A program made the translations under genes and the position numbers. 33,770 nucleotides of DNA from Streptomyces mayonensis (GTDB lineage: Bacteria; Actinomycetota; Actinomycetes; Streptomycetales; Streptomycetaceae), in the NCBI RefSeq assembly GCF_018982965.1, contig NZ_JACBYP010000088.1:1-33770 (forward strand), given 5' to 3'. Below the pieces are notes generated by a model. The model ran no database searches and was not told the DNA's origin. It saw only the letters and a program-made list of their open reading frames with translations. Shown piece after piece: positions 7,017 to 13,523 of this stretch (its first letter is position 1; every line of letters begins with the position of its first letter).

Positions 7017-7675
7017 CGCCGGCGTTGGCCTCGCCGGCCGGTGCCCGGCCGCAGCAGCCGCAGGACGACGAAGGCCAGCAGCGCCAGGGCGGCGACGGCG
7101 AGGATCACCTTCGAGTAGGTGGAGGCGATGCCGGATACCTCGGCCCAGTTGTCGCCCAGCGCGTAGCCCGCGAGCACGAACACCGTGTTCCAGATGGCGC
7201 TGCCCAGCGTGGTCAGGGCGAGGAAGGCGGGCAGCGGCATCCGCTCCACGCCCGCCGGAACCGAGATCAGGCTGCGGAAGATCGGGATCATCCGGCCGAA
7301 GAACACGGCCTTGGTCCCGTGCCTGAGGAACCACGCCTCCGTCTTCTCGATGTCGGACACCTTCACCAGCGGCAGCCTCGCGGCGATCGCCACCGTGCGG
7401 TCCCGGCCGAGCAGCGCGCCGATGCCGTACAGCGCCAGTGCACCGATCACCGAGCCCGCCGTGGTCCACAGCAGGACGGCGATCAGGTCCATCCGGCCGG
7501 AGCTCGCGGCGAACCCGGCGAGCGGCAGGATCACCTCGCTCGGCAGCGGCGGGAACAGGTTCTCCAGCGCGATGGCCAGGCCCGCGCCCGGTGCGCCGAG
7601 CGCGTCCATCAGGTCGTTGATCCACTGCGGTGCCGCACCGCTGTCCCCGGCCGGCTGCGCTGCGATGGCTGTCAT
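7004..7675 (-). CDS. DedA-family (VTT domain) membrane protein
   Basis: This protein of about 223 residues has several hydrophobic segments and the two DedA signatures: ENLFPPLPSEVILP near the N-terminus and FFGRMIPIFRSLISVPAG in the middle (the (F/Y)GR...P..R motif with conserved arginines). DedA proteins are inner-membrane transporters or lipid scramblases that affect membrane potential and undecaprenyl-phosphate or phospholipid flipping. The basic tail (GRRGQRRRQDA) is probably cytoplasmic. The start is uncertain: ATG 7675 gives MTAIAAQ, while an in-frame GTG at 7693 adds six residues; neither has a strong ribosome-binding site. It converges on the HAD gene with a 13-bp overlap. There is no visible link to the Ter pathway beyond proximity. 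Confidence 0.88.
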   Translation of the reverse strand: MTAIAAQPAGDSGAAPQWINDLMDALGAPGAGLAIALENLFPPLPSEVILPLAGFAASSGRMDLIAVLLWTTAGSVIGALALYGIGALLGRDRTVAIAARLPLVKVSDIEKTEAWFLRHGTKAVFFGRMIPIFRSLISVPAGVERMPLPAFLALTTLGSAIWNTVFVLAGYALGDNWAEVSGIASTYSKVILAVAALALLAFVVLRLLRPGTGRRGQRRRQDA

Positions 7676-7714
7676 GACGGCCACGCTAGGCACGCGCAGC
7701 TGAAGGGAGCCTGA

Positions 7715-7785
7715 GGAAGACAGAGGCGACAGAAGGCCCGGGGAAGACAGAGGCGACAGAGGCGACGGAAGGCCCGGGGAAGACC
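7715..7785. repeat. Imperfect tandem repeat, FmdB-DedA spacer
   Basis: A unit built on GAAGACAGAGGCGACAGA followed by AGGCCCGGG occurs twice (about 7716-7741 and 7743-7777). The second copy has an extra AGGCGAC segment. A third partial copy begins at 7778. It lies between the FmdB stop and the DedA start, where no gene is visible. Confidence 0.6.
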
Positions 7786-7819
7786 AAGTGACCGGCGGGA
7801 CCGGTGGGAGCGGAGCGGC

Positions 7820-8050
7820 TCAGCCGCAGCAGCCCCCGCCGCAGCAGCCGCCTCCGCCTCCTCCGCCGCCGCCCGGCGACGGGGCCGGGGCGGAGGAGGA
7901 GGCCGAGCCGCCGACCGCGACCGTCGACAGCAGCTTCACCGTGTCGTCGTGGCCCGCCGGGCAGGCGGCGGGAGCGGAGGACTCGGCCATGGGACGGCTC
8001 AGTTCGAAGGTGTCGCCGCAGCTGCGGCAGCGGTACTCGTAGCGAGGCAT
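7820..8050 (-). CDS. FmdB-family zinc-ribbon protein
   Basis: This is a 76-residue protein starting MPRYEYRCRSCGDTFE, the hallmark N-terminus of the FmdB/CxxC zinc-ribbon regulatory family. The second metal half-site reads CPAGH rather than the usual CPxC, which is common in actinobacterial members. The last 30 residues are an Ala/Ser/Pro spacer followed by nine glycines and a CCGGGCCG tail, which adds four cysteines. The family is linked to formamidase or amidase regulation in some bacteria, but most members have no assigned role. I preferred the ATG at 8050 over 8056 because the family starts with MPxYEYxC. Confidence 0.85.
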   Translation of the reverse strand: MPRYEYRCRSCGDTFELSRPMAESSAPAACPAGHDDTVKLLSTVAVGGSASSSAPAPSPGGGGGGGGGCCGGGCCG

Positions 8051-8133
8051 GCGCACAGGCTAGCGGCCGCGGGCGGCGGGTGGTCAGCCTGTGGACAAGG
8101 GGATCGCGCGGGCAGGAGCGCGGCGGGGCGCGG

Positions 8134-9537
8134 TCAGTTGCCCGCGCCGCGTTCCTCGCGGATGCGGGAGACCACCTGATTCGCCGTCTGCCGGACCGCT
8201 TCCGTCTCCGTCAGGAAGTGCCAGTAGTCGGGGTGCCGGCCGTCCAGCGTGGCGATCGCGCGTTCCAGCCGGGCCACCGCCTCGTCGAGCGGGCGCGCGT
8301 GCCGGGGGTCGGGGGTGTGGCGTCCGGCCATGGCCAGGCGCTGGGCGTCACGGACCGCGAAACGCGTGCGCTCGATCTCCTGCTGCGGGTCCTTCTGCAC
8401 GGCGTTCAGCTGCCGCAGCCGGTCGCCGGCCGCCGAGACGGCCTCGTCGGTCGAGTTCAGCAGCGCGCGCACCGTCGAGAGCAGTGCGGTGGCGTCGGGC
8501 CAGCGCTGCTCGTCGCGGGCGGTCCGGGCCTCGGCCAGTTTCCGCTCGGCCTGCCGGACGGAGTCGGCGGCCTGGTCCGGCACCTGCTGGAGGTCCTGCC
8601 AGCAGGCGGCGGTGAACCGGCGGCGCAGCTCGCTCAGTACCGGCTCGACCTGGCCGGTGCGGGTGGTCAGGGCCTGGGCCCGGGTGCGCAGCGAGGTCAG
8701 CCGGCGGTCGATCTCGGCGGCACGTTCGGGAAGGCGCTCGGCGTCGGCGCGGACCGCCTCGGCCTCGCGGATGATCCGTTCGGCCCGCTCCAGGGTCTGC
8801 GGGACGCCGTGCTGCCCGGCGCCCTCGTTCAGCCGGGTCAGCTCGGGGCCGAGGGCGGCGAGGCGGGTGGCGAGGTCGTCCGCCGTCAGCCCGGATCCGC
8901 GCGCCGAGTCCAGGGCGCCGGTGGCGGCGAGCAGGGCCTGCCGGGCGCGTTCGACGGAGGGTGCCAGGCGGGCCAGCTGCGTCTCGGCCTTGCCGAGCAG
9001 GGGCCCGAGGCCCTCGGCGAAGCGGTCGAGGTCCTGCTTGACCCGGCCCAGCTCCTTCTTGGCGGCGGTCAGTTCCGTACGGGCGCGGGAGGCGGCGGAC
9101 GCCTCCAGGTCGTCGCGGTCCAGGTCGTGGGCGTCGACGGCGCTGATGTACTGGTGGCTGACCTCGTCGATGCGCCGGCCGAACGCCTCGAAGTCGGTGA
9201 CCGCGCGCCGGGCCGCGGGGGAGGAGTCCACCGCCGCGATGGTCTCTATGGAGATCCGCAGGTCCCGCTGGGCGGTGTCCAGCTCGTAGAACGCGGCCGC
9301 GGCGTCGTCCTTCGCGGTCTGCGCCTCGGCCCGCTGGCTCTCCGCCCGGCCGCCGAACCAGCGCCGGGTGCCGCCCCCGGCGAAGGCCGCGGGCAGGGCG
9401 AGCACGGCGAGCAGCGGCAGGCCCACCAGGGTGAGCGTGTCACGGACCGCGCCGGGCGGGCGGCGGTGGCGGGGGTGCGGCGGGCGCAGAGCGCGCGGCA
9501 CCATCGGCGAGTACGGCTGCGATGGTGTCGCCGTCAC
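8134..9537 (-). CDS. Membrane-anchored coiled-coil protein
   Basis: This protein of about 467 residues has one hydrophobic segment near the N-terminus (DTLTLVGLPLLAVLALPAAF). It is followed by roughly 380 residues rich in Ala, Arg, Glu, Leu and Asp with heptad-like spacing, which suggests long coiled coils. Near the C-terminus it has HPDYWHFLTETEAVRQTANQ. It matches a conserved Streptomyces hypothetical family that I cannot tie to a function. Topology suggests a short cytoplasmic N-terminus, one membrane helix and a long helical domain, as in envelope-spacer proteins. The GTG at 9535-9537 (VTATPSQ) is my start because GGGAGAGGGAT lies directly upstream; the frame is open back to 9582. It may follow the DUF4097 gene in one transcript, since the gap is only about 70 bp. 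Confidence 0.7.
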   Translation of the reverse strand: MTATPSQPYSPMVPRALRPPHPRHRRPPGAVRDTLTLVGLPLLAVLALPAAFAGGGTRRWFGGRAESQRAEAQTAKDDAAAAFYELDTAQRDLRISIETIAAVDSSPAARRAVTDFEAFGRRIDEVSHQYISAVDAHDLDRDDLEASAASRARTELTAAKKELGRVKQDLDRFAEGLGPLLGKAETQLARLAPSVERARQALLAATGALDSARGSGLTADDLATRLAALGPELTRLNEGAGQHGVPQTLERAERIIREAEAVRADAERLPERAAEIDRRLTSLRTRAQALTTRTGQVEPVLSELRRRFTAACWQDLQQVPDQAADSVRQAERKLAEARTARDEQRWPDATALLSTVRALLNSTDEAVSAAGDRLRQLNAVQKDPQQEIERTRFAVRDAQRLAMAGRHTPDPRHARPLDEAVARLERAIATLDGRHPDYWHFLTETEAVRQTANQVVSRIREERGAGN

Positions 9538-9608
9538 ATCCCTCTCCCGTGTCGTCCGTCCTGCCCGGGTCCATTCTCCCACCCGTTGGGAACGAACACA
9601 CGGGCCGG

Positions 9609-10379
9609 TCAGTTCGCGGTTCGGACCGTGACTTTCCCGTCGTCGGTCCGGGCGTTCACCACATGGGCGCTCGCGTCGTCCTTCGGCACGGACACGTCGA
9701 CCTCGCCGTCCCTCGACTCGGCCGACACCTTGTACGTGGCCCGGGGCACGGTGACGGACACGGAACCGTCGGCGCTGCGGGCCTCCACCAGGTCGGGCAC
9801 GGCGCCGAGCTTGAGACGCACCGAGCCGTCGTCGGTGTGCGCCTTCACCCGGCGCGCGGAGACCTCGGCGCGCACCGAACCGTCGCGGGTGCGCAGCTCA
9901 AGCGGCCCGGAGGAGTCGGTGACGTGCACGGAACCGTCTTCGGTACGGATGCTCAACGCGTCCTTGAACCCCTTCGCCCGTACGCTGCCGTCGTCGTCCT
10001 CCACCTTGACGGCGACGCCCCTGGGCACCTCGACGCGGTGCTTGACCGCGCAGTCGGCGATCACGCCGGAGCAGCGCATCCGCAGCACCAGCCGGTCGCC
10101 GTCCATCTTCCAGCTGACCTCGGGGTCCGAGCCGATCGCGACCGACCCGGAGAACCACCGGGTGACCTCGACCTTCCCGGCCGCGTGGTCGTCGGAGGCG
10201 ACGATCTCCAGCGGGGAGTCGTCGGAGTCCACGGTGAGCGTGCTGCCCTTCAGGTCGAACGACCGGTGGTCGGGGTCCTTGTCGTCCGACGCGGAGGCAC
10301 AGGCGCTGAGACCGGCGACGAGAACGACGACGGCACCGGCGGCGGCGAGCGCGCGGGCGGGAACGGTTCGGGCGGGCAT
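9609..10379 (-). CDS. DUF4097 beta-repeat lipoprotein
   Basis: This is a 256-residue predicted lipoprotein. The N-terminus is PARTVPARALAAAG, then a hydrophobic core, then the lipobox LSAC, so it should be exported and lipid-modified at the cysteine near residue 26. The mature part is a series of short beta-strand repeats built on DGSV and VRxxDGS (for example EDGSVHVTDSSG and RTRDGSVRAEV), the pattern of DUF4097 putative adhesin-like right-handed beta-helices. GGGGGAG precedes ATG 10379. Sequence upstream contains two palindromes. The family has no biochemical function assigned; surface or stress-linked roles are guesses. Confidence 0.85.
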   Translation of the reverse strand: MPARTVPARALAAAGAVVVLVAGLSACASASDDKDPDHRSFDLKGSTLTVDSDDSPLEIVASDDHAAGKVEVTRWFSGSVAIGSDPEVSWKMDGDRLVLRMRCSGVIADCAVKHRVEVPRGVAVKVEDDDGSVRAKGFKDALSIRTEDGSVHVTDSSGPLELRTRDGSVRAEVSARRVKAHTDDGSVRLKLGAVPDLVEARSADGSVSVTVPRATYKVSAESRDGEVDVSVPKDDASAHVVNARTDDGKVTVRTAN

Positions 10380-10491
10380 GACGGTCTCCCCCTGGGACGG
10401 ACGACGAGGCGCCGCGCAGGGCCTTCCGGAAAGCCGGACGGGCCCGCGCCGACGAGGCTCTACGACCGTACGGAGCACGGGGCCGCGGCGG

Positions 10492-10530
10492 GATCCGGAC
10501 CACTACCGGATCGGGGGTGGGGTTAACCCC
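10492..10530. promoter_or_regulatory. Two palindromes between DUF4097 gene and tRNA
   Basis: A 7-bp inverted repeat GATCCGG-ACCACTA-CCGGATC (10492-10512) is followed by the perfect 12-bp palindrome GGGGTTAACCCC (10519-10530). They lie 110-150 bp upstream of the lipoprotein start and about 75 bp before the tRNA. They could be operators for the lipoprotein gene or RNA hairpins; nothing else explains them. Confidence 0.35.
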
Positions 10531-10606
10531 CGGCCGGGCCGACGGCACCCGCGCCGACGTGCTTGCCGGGCAGGGCCGGGGGCCATGTAGGCTGTCGACT
10601 CGTCCT

Positions 10607-10681
<75 letters not shown>

Positions 10682-10705
10682 GGACCGGCGCCGTCGTCGG
10701 TGCAC

Positions 10706-10735
10706 AGGCCCCCGGAATCACTCCGGGGGCCTTTT
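10706..10735 (+). terminator. Intrinsic terminator of tRNA-Val
   Basis: An 11-bp perfect stem (AGGCCCCCGGA with TCCGGGGGCCT) and a 5-base loop are followed by TTTT. It begins 25 bp after the tRNA CCA end. Confidence 0.85.
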
Positions 10736-10831
10736 CGCGTGCGGTCGCCTGTCCGTGCGCTCGCCGGTTCGTTGCGCGGCGGGCGGGCGGCGGCGCGGTC
10801 CGGGAGAGGTCGCGGTTCAGATCCGGGTCCG

Positions 10832-11188
10832 TCAGGCGTCCTCGGACGGAACTCCCGGGCGCGGCGCCTCGTGGGCGTGTTTCAGTGCCGACCGGGCCCG
10901 CACCTGGTCGGAGCCGGTCGTCTCCGCCCAGTAGCGGTGAGTGCTGACGAACACGGCCAGCTCGCGCTCGCGCTGCCGGAGCTTCTCGACCTCGGCCTGC
11001 TCGTCCTCCGACCAGCCGGGGGAGGCGGGGCGCTCGACCTTGCGCCAGCCGTTGTCGTCGCTGAATCCGTCGAGGGGCTCCACGGACCAGGGAAGTCTCT
11101 TCAACAGGGCCGACAGCTCGGCCCGGACCTGATGCAGTTCCTCCTGACCGGCGAGGAGGTCACTGGGGAAGTCATAGGTCGTTGCCAC
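10832..11188 (-). CDS. Hypothetical small acidic protein
   Basis: This is a 118-residue soluble protein with no signal or membrane segment. It starts MATTYDFPSDLLAGQEELHQ and has a helical, charged centre (EDEQAEVEKLRQRERELAVF). Tryptophans occur at WSVEPL, GWRKVE and YWAETT. Codon use is typical of the chromosome, and the next protein-coding gene is divergent (DUF2277). It looks like a conserved Streptomyces protein, but I do not recognise a family and cannot give a function. Confidence 0.72.
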   Translation of the reverse strand: MATTYDFPSDLLAGQEELHQVRAELSALLKRLPWSVEPLDGFSDDNGWRKVERPASPGWSEDEQAEVEKLRQRERELAVFVSTHRYWAETTGSDQVRARSALKHAHEAPRPGVPSEDA

Positions 11189-11412
11189 CCCTCAATGATA
11201 CTCCTGTTCGATTTTGAGGCGCGCGTTCCCGTCGGGGATTCACGCGAACGAATGGCCCCCGAACGCCGCCGGATCCCCCCGGAATGCCGCGTAGATCCGC
11301 ATTGTCAGTCCCCTGCCCTACCGTGAAGGAGATGGAAGGCGTGGACGACCGGGGCCGGGACGGGGCCGGCCTGGCGGCGACCGTGCCGCCGACGAGGGGA
11401 GAGGGAGACGTC

Positions 11413-11652
11413 ATGTGCCGCAGCATCAAGACCCTGCGCCCGCCCGCGCTGGCCGAGGAGGCCACCGAGGACGAGATCAGGGCCGCCGCCCTGCAGTACG
11501 TGCGCAAGGTGTCCGGGTTCCGCGCACCCGCCGCGCACAACGCGGAAGTGTTCGAAGAGGCCGTGGAGGCCGTCACCCGGGCCACGGCCGAGCTGCTGGC
11601 CGGCCTGGAGATACGGGGAGGCACCGCCCGCGCGGGCCGTGCGGCGTCCTGA
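11413..11652 (+). CDS. DUF2277 family protein
   Basis: This is a 79-residue protein, MCRSIKTLRPP...ATEDEIRAAALQYVRKVSGFRAP...NAEVFEEAVEAVTRAT, which matches DUF2277: an N-terminal CRSIKTLR motif and helices with VRKVSG-(F/Y)-R.PS/A. The ATG at 11413 follows GAGGGGAGAGGGAGAC, an excellent ribosome-binding site, and fits the family start; the upstream extension of the frame is not conserved-looking. The family is small and uncharacterised. Confidence 0.85.
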   Translation: MCRSIKTLRPPALAEEATEDEIRAAALQYVRKVSGFRAPAAHNAEVFEEAVEAVTRATAELLAGLEIRGGTARAGRAAS

Positions 11653-11798
11653 CGCACCGGCCGCCGCGGGTGCGGGCGGTGCGGGCTGTGCGGGCGGTCT
11701 GCGGTGAGGTGCGGATGACGTGCGGCTGCCCGCGGTAGTGCCTGCTGCGAATGCCGCGCGTGCTATGAGTGCTGCGTGTGCTGCTCGTGTCGCGCGTT
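11653..11798. other. Spacer with GTGCGGGCG-like repeats
   Basis: This 146-bp gap between converging DUF2277 and VTT genes contains imperfect 9-10-bp repeats (GTGCGGGCG, GTGCGGGCT, GTGCGGGCG) at about 11667-11699, then TGCTGCG-type repeats. I see no gene in it. Confidence 0.5.
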
Positions 11799-12440
11799 CT
11801 ACGAGGCCTCCGACGCCCGGGGCTGACGGCGTACCAGGTACGCGGCGCCCGCCCCGGCGCCGAACAGCGCCAGCAGCGACACCCCCGCCGCCAGCCAGGT
11901 GGCGCCGAGCCACTGGCCGCCGAAGTAGCCCAGGGCGACGCTGTAGGCCGCCCAGGCCAGTCCGGCCAGGGCCGACCAGGGGAGGAAGTCACGGACCCGG
12001 CGGTGCGCCGCGCCCGCGACCAGGGAGACGATCGAGCGGCCCGCCGGGGCGAATCGGGCGAGGACGACCAGGGCGCCACCGCCCCGGGCGAGGGCGCCGC
12101 CGAGACGTTCCTGCGCCGTGGTGAGCCGCCTGGACCGGGCGATCGCCCGGTCCAGGCGTGGCCCGCCGCGCCAGGCGAGCCGGTAGACGGCCAGGTCACC
12201 GAGGACGGAGGCGGTCGTCGCGCACAGGGTCAGGATCAGGATGTCCGGCACGTTCTCTGGGACGCGACCGGCGGCCGCGGCACCCGATCCGGCGGCCGCG
12301 GCCGTGGCGGCGGTGATCACCAGGACGCCGCTCGGCAGCACCGGCAGGAAGATGTCGAGGAGCACCGAGACGGCCACCAGCGCATAGATCCATGGGCTGC
12401 TGACCAGTGCGCCGATACTTTCCAGACTCTCCACCACCAC
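11799..12440 (-). CDS. Second DedA/VTT-domain membrane protein
   Basis: This protein of about 213 residues has four or five hydrophobic segments. The DedA-like parts are FLPVLPSGVLVI (re-entrant loop, with PSG in place of PSE) and VLARFAPAGRSIVSLVAGAAH (the R..P.GR motif). It lacks the acidic residue of the first loop found in the DedA protein at 7.0 kb, so the transported substrate or coupling may differ. Three consecutive GTG codons (12432-12440) follow GGGGAGTC, and the third has the best spacing, so the start may be two codons shorter. The 3' end faces DUF2277. Confidence 0.8.
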   Translation of the reverse strand: MVVESLESIGALVSSPWIYALVAVSVLLDIFLPVLPSGVLVITAATAAAAGSGAAAAGRVPENVPDILILTLCATTASVLGDLAVYRLAWRGGPRLDRAIARSRRLTTAQERLGGALARGGGALVVLARFAPAGRSIVSLVAGAAHRRVRDFLPWSALAGLAWAAYSVALGYFGGQWLGATWLAAGVSLLALFGAGAGAAYLVRRQPRASEAS

Positions 12441-12623
12441 GACTCCCCGTTGCTTCCCCCGTGGGCCGGACCATGCCGCGAGAACGCGGGGACGGCAGCG
12501 CGGCCGATGACAGCCATACAGCGTACGCCCGGGCTGTCACGGAGATCTCACAGGGGGCTTATGTGTTCCTCATGCGGAGGCGACGGCTGAGACGGGTGAG
12601 AAGGGCGAGACGGGTGGCAGGTC

Positions 12624-12664
12624 CGGCAGCCGGTGCCGTCCGCCCGGGGCGGCACCGGCTGCCG
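12624..12664 (-). terminator. 15-bp perfect hairpin after doxX-type gene
   Basis: CGGCAGCCGGTGCCG (12624-12638) is fully complementary to the arm at 12650-12664, with an 11-base loop. It lies 10 bp after the DoxX stop codon on the minus strand. There is no U-tract. This is the usual form of a Streptomyces terminator. Confidence 0.7.
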
Positions 12665-12673
12665 ATGGCCGGG

Positions 12674-13129
12674 TCAGACCACGACCGGCGTCTGCTGCTC
12701 CGCGGTGGAGGACTCGCTCTCGGAGGTGCGCCGGGCGAGGAACCGGTCCACACCGAAGGCGCCGGAGCCGGTGAAGGCGAGGAGCAGGAAGGCCCAGCAG
12801 AACATGGCGGCGGGCTCGCCGCCGTTCTCCATCGGCCACAGGGCCTCCGGCTGGTGCATCTTGAAGTACGCGAAGGCCATGGAGCCCGAGCAGATGATCG
12901 CCACCGGGCGGGTGCCGAGGCCCAGCAGCACGAGGCCGCCGCCGACCAACTGGATCACGGCCGCGTACCAGCCCGGCCAGGTGCCGGTGTCGATCGTGCC
13001 GCCGGTGCCCGACGCGCCGCCGAGGACGCCGAAGAGGGATGCGGCGCCGTGGCAGACGAAGAGCAGGCTGACGACTATGCGGAACAAGCCGAGGGCATAG
13101 GGCTGGGCGCTGTCGAGGCGTCCGGACAT
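12674..13129 (-). CDS. DoxX-family membrane protein
   Basis: This is a 151-residue protein with four hydrophobic segments. It has the DoxX pattern: ALGLFRIVVSLLFVCHGAASLFG at the N-terminus, then VIQLVGGGLVLLGLGTRPVAIICSG. DoxX proteins are small quinone- or thiosulfate-linked membrane subunits; in actinobacteria some form a membrane oxidoreductase complex with SodA and a SseA-type sulfurtransferase under redox stress. AAGGAG sits 9 bases before ATG 13129. A promoter with an inverted repeat lies about 70 bp upstream, and a strong hairpin follows the stop, so it appears monocistronic and regulated. Confidence 0.85.
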   Translation of the reverse strand: MSGRLDSAQPYALGLFRIVVSLLFVCHGAASLFGVLGGASGTGGTIDTGTWPGWYAAVIQLVGGGLVLLGLGTRPVAIICSGSMAFAYFKMHQPEALWPMENGGEPAAMFCWAFLLLAFTGSGAFGVDRFLARRTSESESSTAEQQTPVVV

Positions 13130-13195
13130 GTGGGGGTGCTCCTTCGGTCGACCGGCCGAACGGGGCCGGTGGGGACGGAACCGAGTGGGCTGCCC

Positions 13196-13225
13196 AATTT
13201 AGGTGTGCCTAACGAGTGCTTGCAA
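13196..13225 (-). promoter_or_regulatory. DoxX promoter with TTAGG/CCTAA operator
   Basis: Read on the minus strand, TTGCAA (13220-13225) and TAAATT (13196-13201) are 18 bp apart and fit -35 and -10 boxes. Between and overlapping the -10 lies the inverted repeat TTAGG-4 bp-CCTAA (13199-13212). The -35 is part of the palindrome CTTGCAAG (13219-13226). Such overlap suggests repression by a small dimeric regulator. Confidence 0.55.
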
Positions 13226-13285
13226 GTTCAACATTTGGTCAGGATCTGACGTGTGGTCACCCGCGCTGTACTGGGGGCATTGCAG

Positions 13286-13301
13286 GTGGGAGCGCTCCCA
13301 C
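13286..13301. promoter_or_regulatory. Perfect CebR/CelR-type operator, orphan
   Basis: The core TGGGAGCGCTCCCA (13287-13300) is identical to the 14-bp consensus recognised by CebR in Streptomyces and CelR in Thermobifida, LacI-family repressors released by cello-oligosaccharides. Here it extends by one pair to 16 bp. The flanking genes are DoxX (start 157 bp away, minus strand) and the 3' end of a phosphatase gene. No glycoside hydrolase or sugar transporter is nearby. Confidence 0.7.
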
Positions 13302-13414
13302 GCCTTCGTCGCAAGCTACTGCAGTGACTCATTTCATACCCGTCCCGGGCCACCGCGTAAGCCTGTTTCCAGCCGGGGACGGCCCCCGGGCACTACACGC
13401 CTGCCCCCGTACTC

Positions 13415-13512
13415 GCAGCACTCGAGTACTCCCAGCCCTCGAAGTACTGGAAGTACTGGAAGGAGTGGAAGGAGTGGAAGTGCTCGAAGTGCTGGAAGCA
13501 CTCGCAGTACTC
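13415..13512. repeat. 9-bp minisatellite (GAAGTRCTS units)
   Basis: Eight clean units run from 13441 to 13512: GAAGTACTG twice, GAAGGAGTG twice, GAAGTGCTC, GAAGTGCTG, GAAGCACTC and GCAGTACTC. Degenerate units extend to about 13415. It ends 12 bp before the phosphatase stop codon. The unit is a multiple of three, so five of the six frames stay open across it; none has a credible gene start. Confidence 0.85.
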
Positions 13513-13523
13513 GTACGACGCCC

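Noticed and set aside
8057..8133. Hairpin CAGGCT/AGCCTG as a terminator
   Set aside because: The stem is only six base pairs with a 24-base loop, too weak for a confident call.
13199..13217. DmdR/IdeR iron box upstream of DoxX
   Set aside because: TTAGGTGTGCCTAAC resembles the 19-bp iron box, but only about 11 of 19 positions agree and the half-site spacing is different.
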